Shown: positions 63,828 through 64,000 of the stretch, one piece after another
Position numbering within the stretch: position 1 is the first letter of the stretch
How the letters are laid out: each line of letters starts with the position of its first letter
NCBI GenBank assembly: GCA_013141075.1
Contig: JABFRQ010000001.1
Coordinates: 434,001-498,000 of the forward strand
Reading direction: 5' to 3'
Length of the DNA: 64,000 nucleotides
DNA from: Methylotenera sp.
GTDB taxonomy: Bacteria; Pseudomonadota; Gammaproteobacteria; Burkholderiales; Methylophilaceae
Position numbers and translations under genes: made by a program
The notes under the pieces: model-generated
Seen by the model: only the letters and a program-made list of their open reading frames with translations
Databases searched by the model: none
Told to the model about the DNA's origin: nothing

Positions 63828-64000
63828 CTAAGCACCCTTTTAATGTAGTATCATTAAAAACCTATGGAAATTTTGACAGCGTCCGCATTTAATGTGCATT
63901 ATAGCCGAATTGCGTGGCATAAATTAGGGTGTTGCGTATCACTATAAGTGGCTAATAAGCTATAATTGCATATATAGTATATTTAAATATCTGCGCCAAT
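63828..64000. other. Upstream region of the GNAT-like gene
   Basis: 173 bases to the window end, AT-rich with a GATATTTAAATATC palindrome (about 63978-63991). No gene is visible. Confidence 0.4.

Noticed and set aside
58671..64000. Genomic island with attachment repeats next to tRNA-Arg
   Set aside because: No integrase gene and no second copy of the tRNA 3' end was seen in the window, so boundaries cannot be supported.

Overview
The window looks like chromosome of a betaproteobacterium, most probably a Methylophilaceae methylotroph (Methylotenera-like). This is an inference from AT-leaning codon use, gene order (glyQ-glyS-gmhB-plsC; pcnB-folK-deoxynucleoside kinase-panB-panC; mog-vanZ-thiL-pgpA-cinA; recA-recX-alaS-lysC) and the overall protein character. 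No rRNA operon, CRISPR array, prophage or intact insertion sequence was seen.

Layout. 1-3.1 kb: a redox module (multihaem c-type cytochrome cut by the window edge, a b-haem-like membrane protein, a ferredoxin-flavin oxidoreductase with a permuted domain order, and a TlpA thioredoxin). 3.2-6.2 kb: recQ, tRNA-Lys(CTT) and a Tim44-like protein. 6.3-12.1 kb: a czcCBA-type metal efflux operon with a DUF3240 protein. 12.3-21.6 kb: ybeY, corC, mscL (inverted), lnt, glyQS, gmhB, an acyltransferase, a YgjP-type metalloprotein and a DUF805 protein without a usable start codon. 21.9-28.8 kb: sco, ilvE, a zinc-finger protein, a CZB protein behind a sigma-54 promoter, murI, cobalamin adenosyltransferase, then a lipoprotein beside the orphan C-terminal end of a large exoprotein. 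28.9-38.7 kb: pcnB, folK, dNK, panBC, two accessory membrane/surface genes, panD, rsfS, rlmH. 38.7-46 kb: photolyase, fba, tpiA, fbp, mlaA, pmbA. 46-58.4 kb: yjgA, nhaD, a broken mog copy, a PDZ protein, mog, vanZ, thiL, pgpA, cinA, a secreted Gly/His/Tyr-rich protein, recA, recX, alaS, lysC. 58.5-58.8 kb: tRNA-Ser(GCT) and tRNA-Arg(ACG). 59-62.6 kb: a thioesterase pseudogene and arsRCDA without a pump gene. The window ends with a GNAT-like gene.

How the genes work together: the core is housekeeping (translation, pantothenate synthesis, triose/hexose phosphate interconversion, DNA repair). The accessory parts are the redox module, metal efflux, arsenic detoxification and the exoprotein remnant.

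The least expected structure is a dispersed palindromic repeat with a core like GCCCTGCGAGCC. It forms hairpins between genes, and copies also lie inside the coding frames of the photolyase gene and thiL. In both genes the forward copies are read in one shared frame (giving AL[QR]A[NS]IHA) and the reverse copies in another shared frame (giving [DN]TG[LS]Q). At least four other palindromic repeat types lie between genes.
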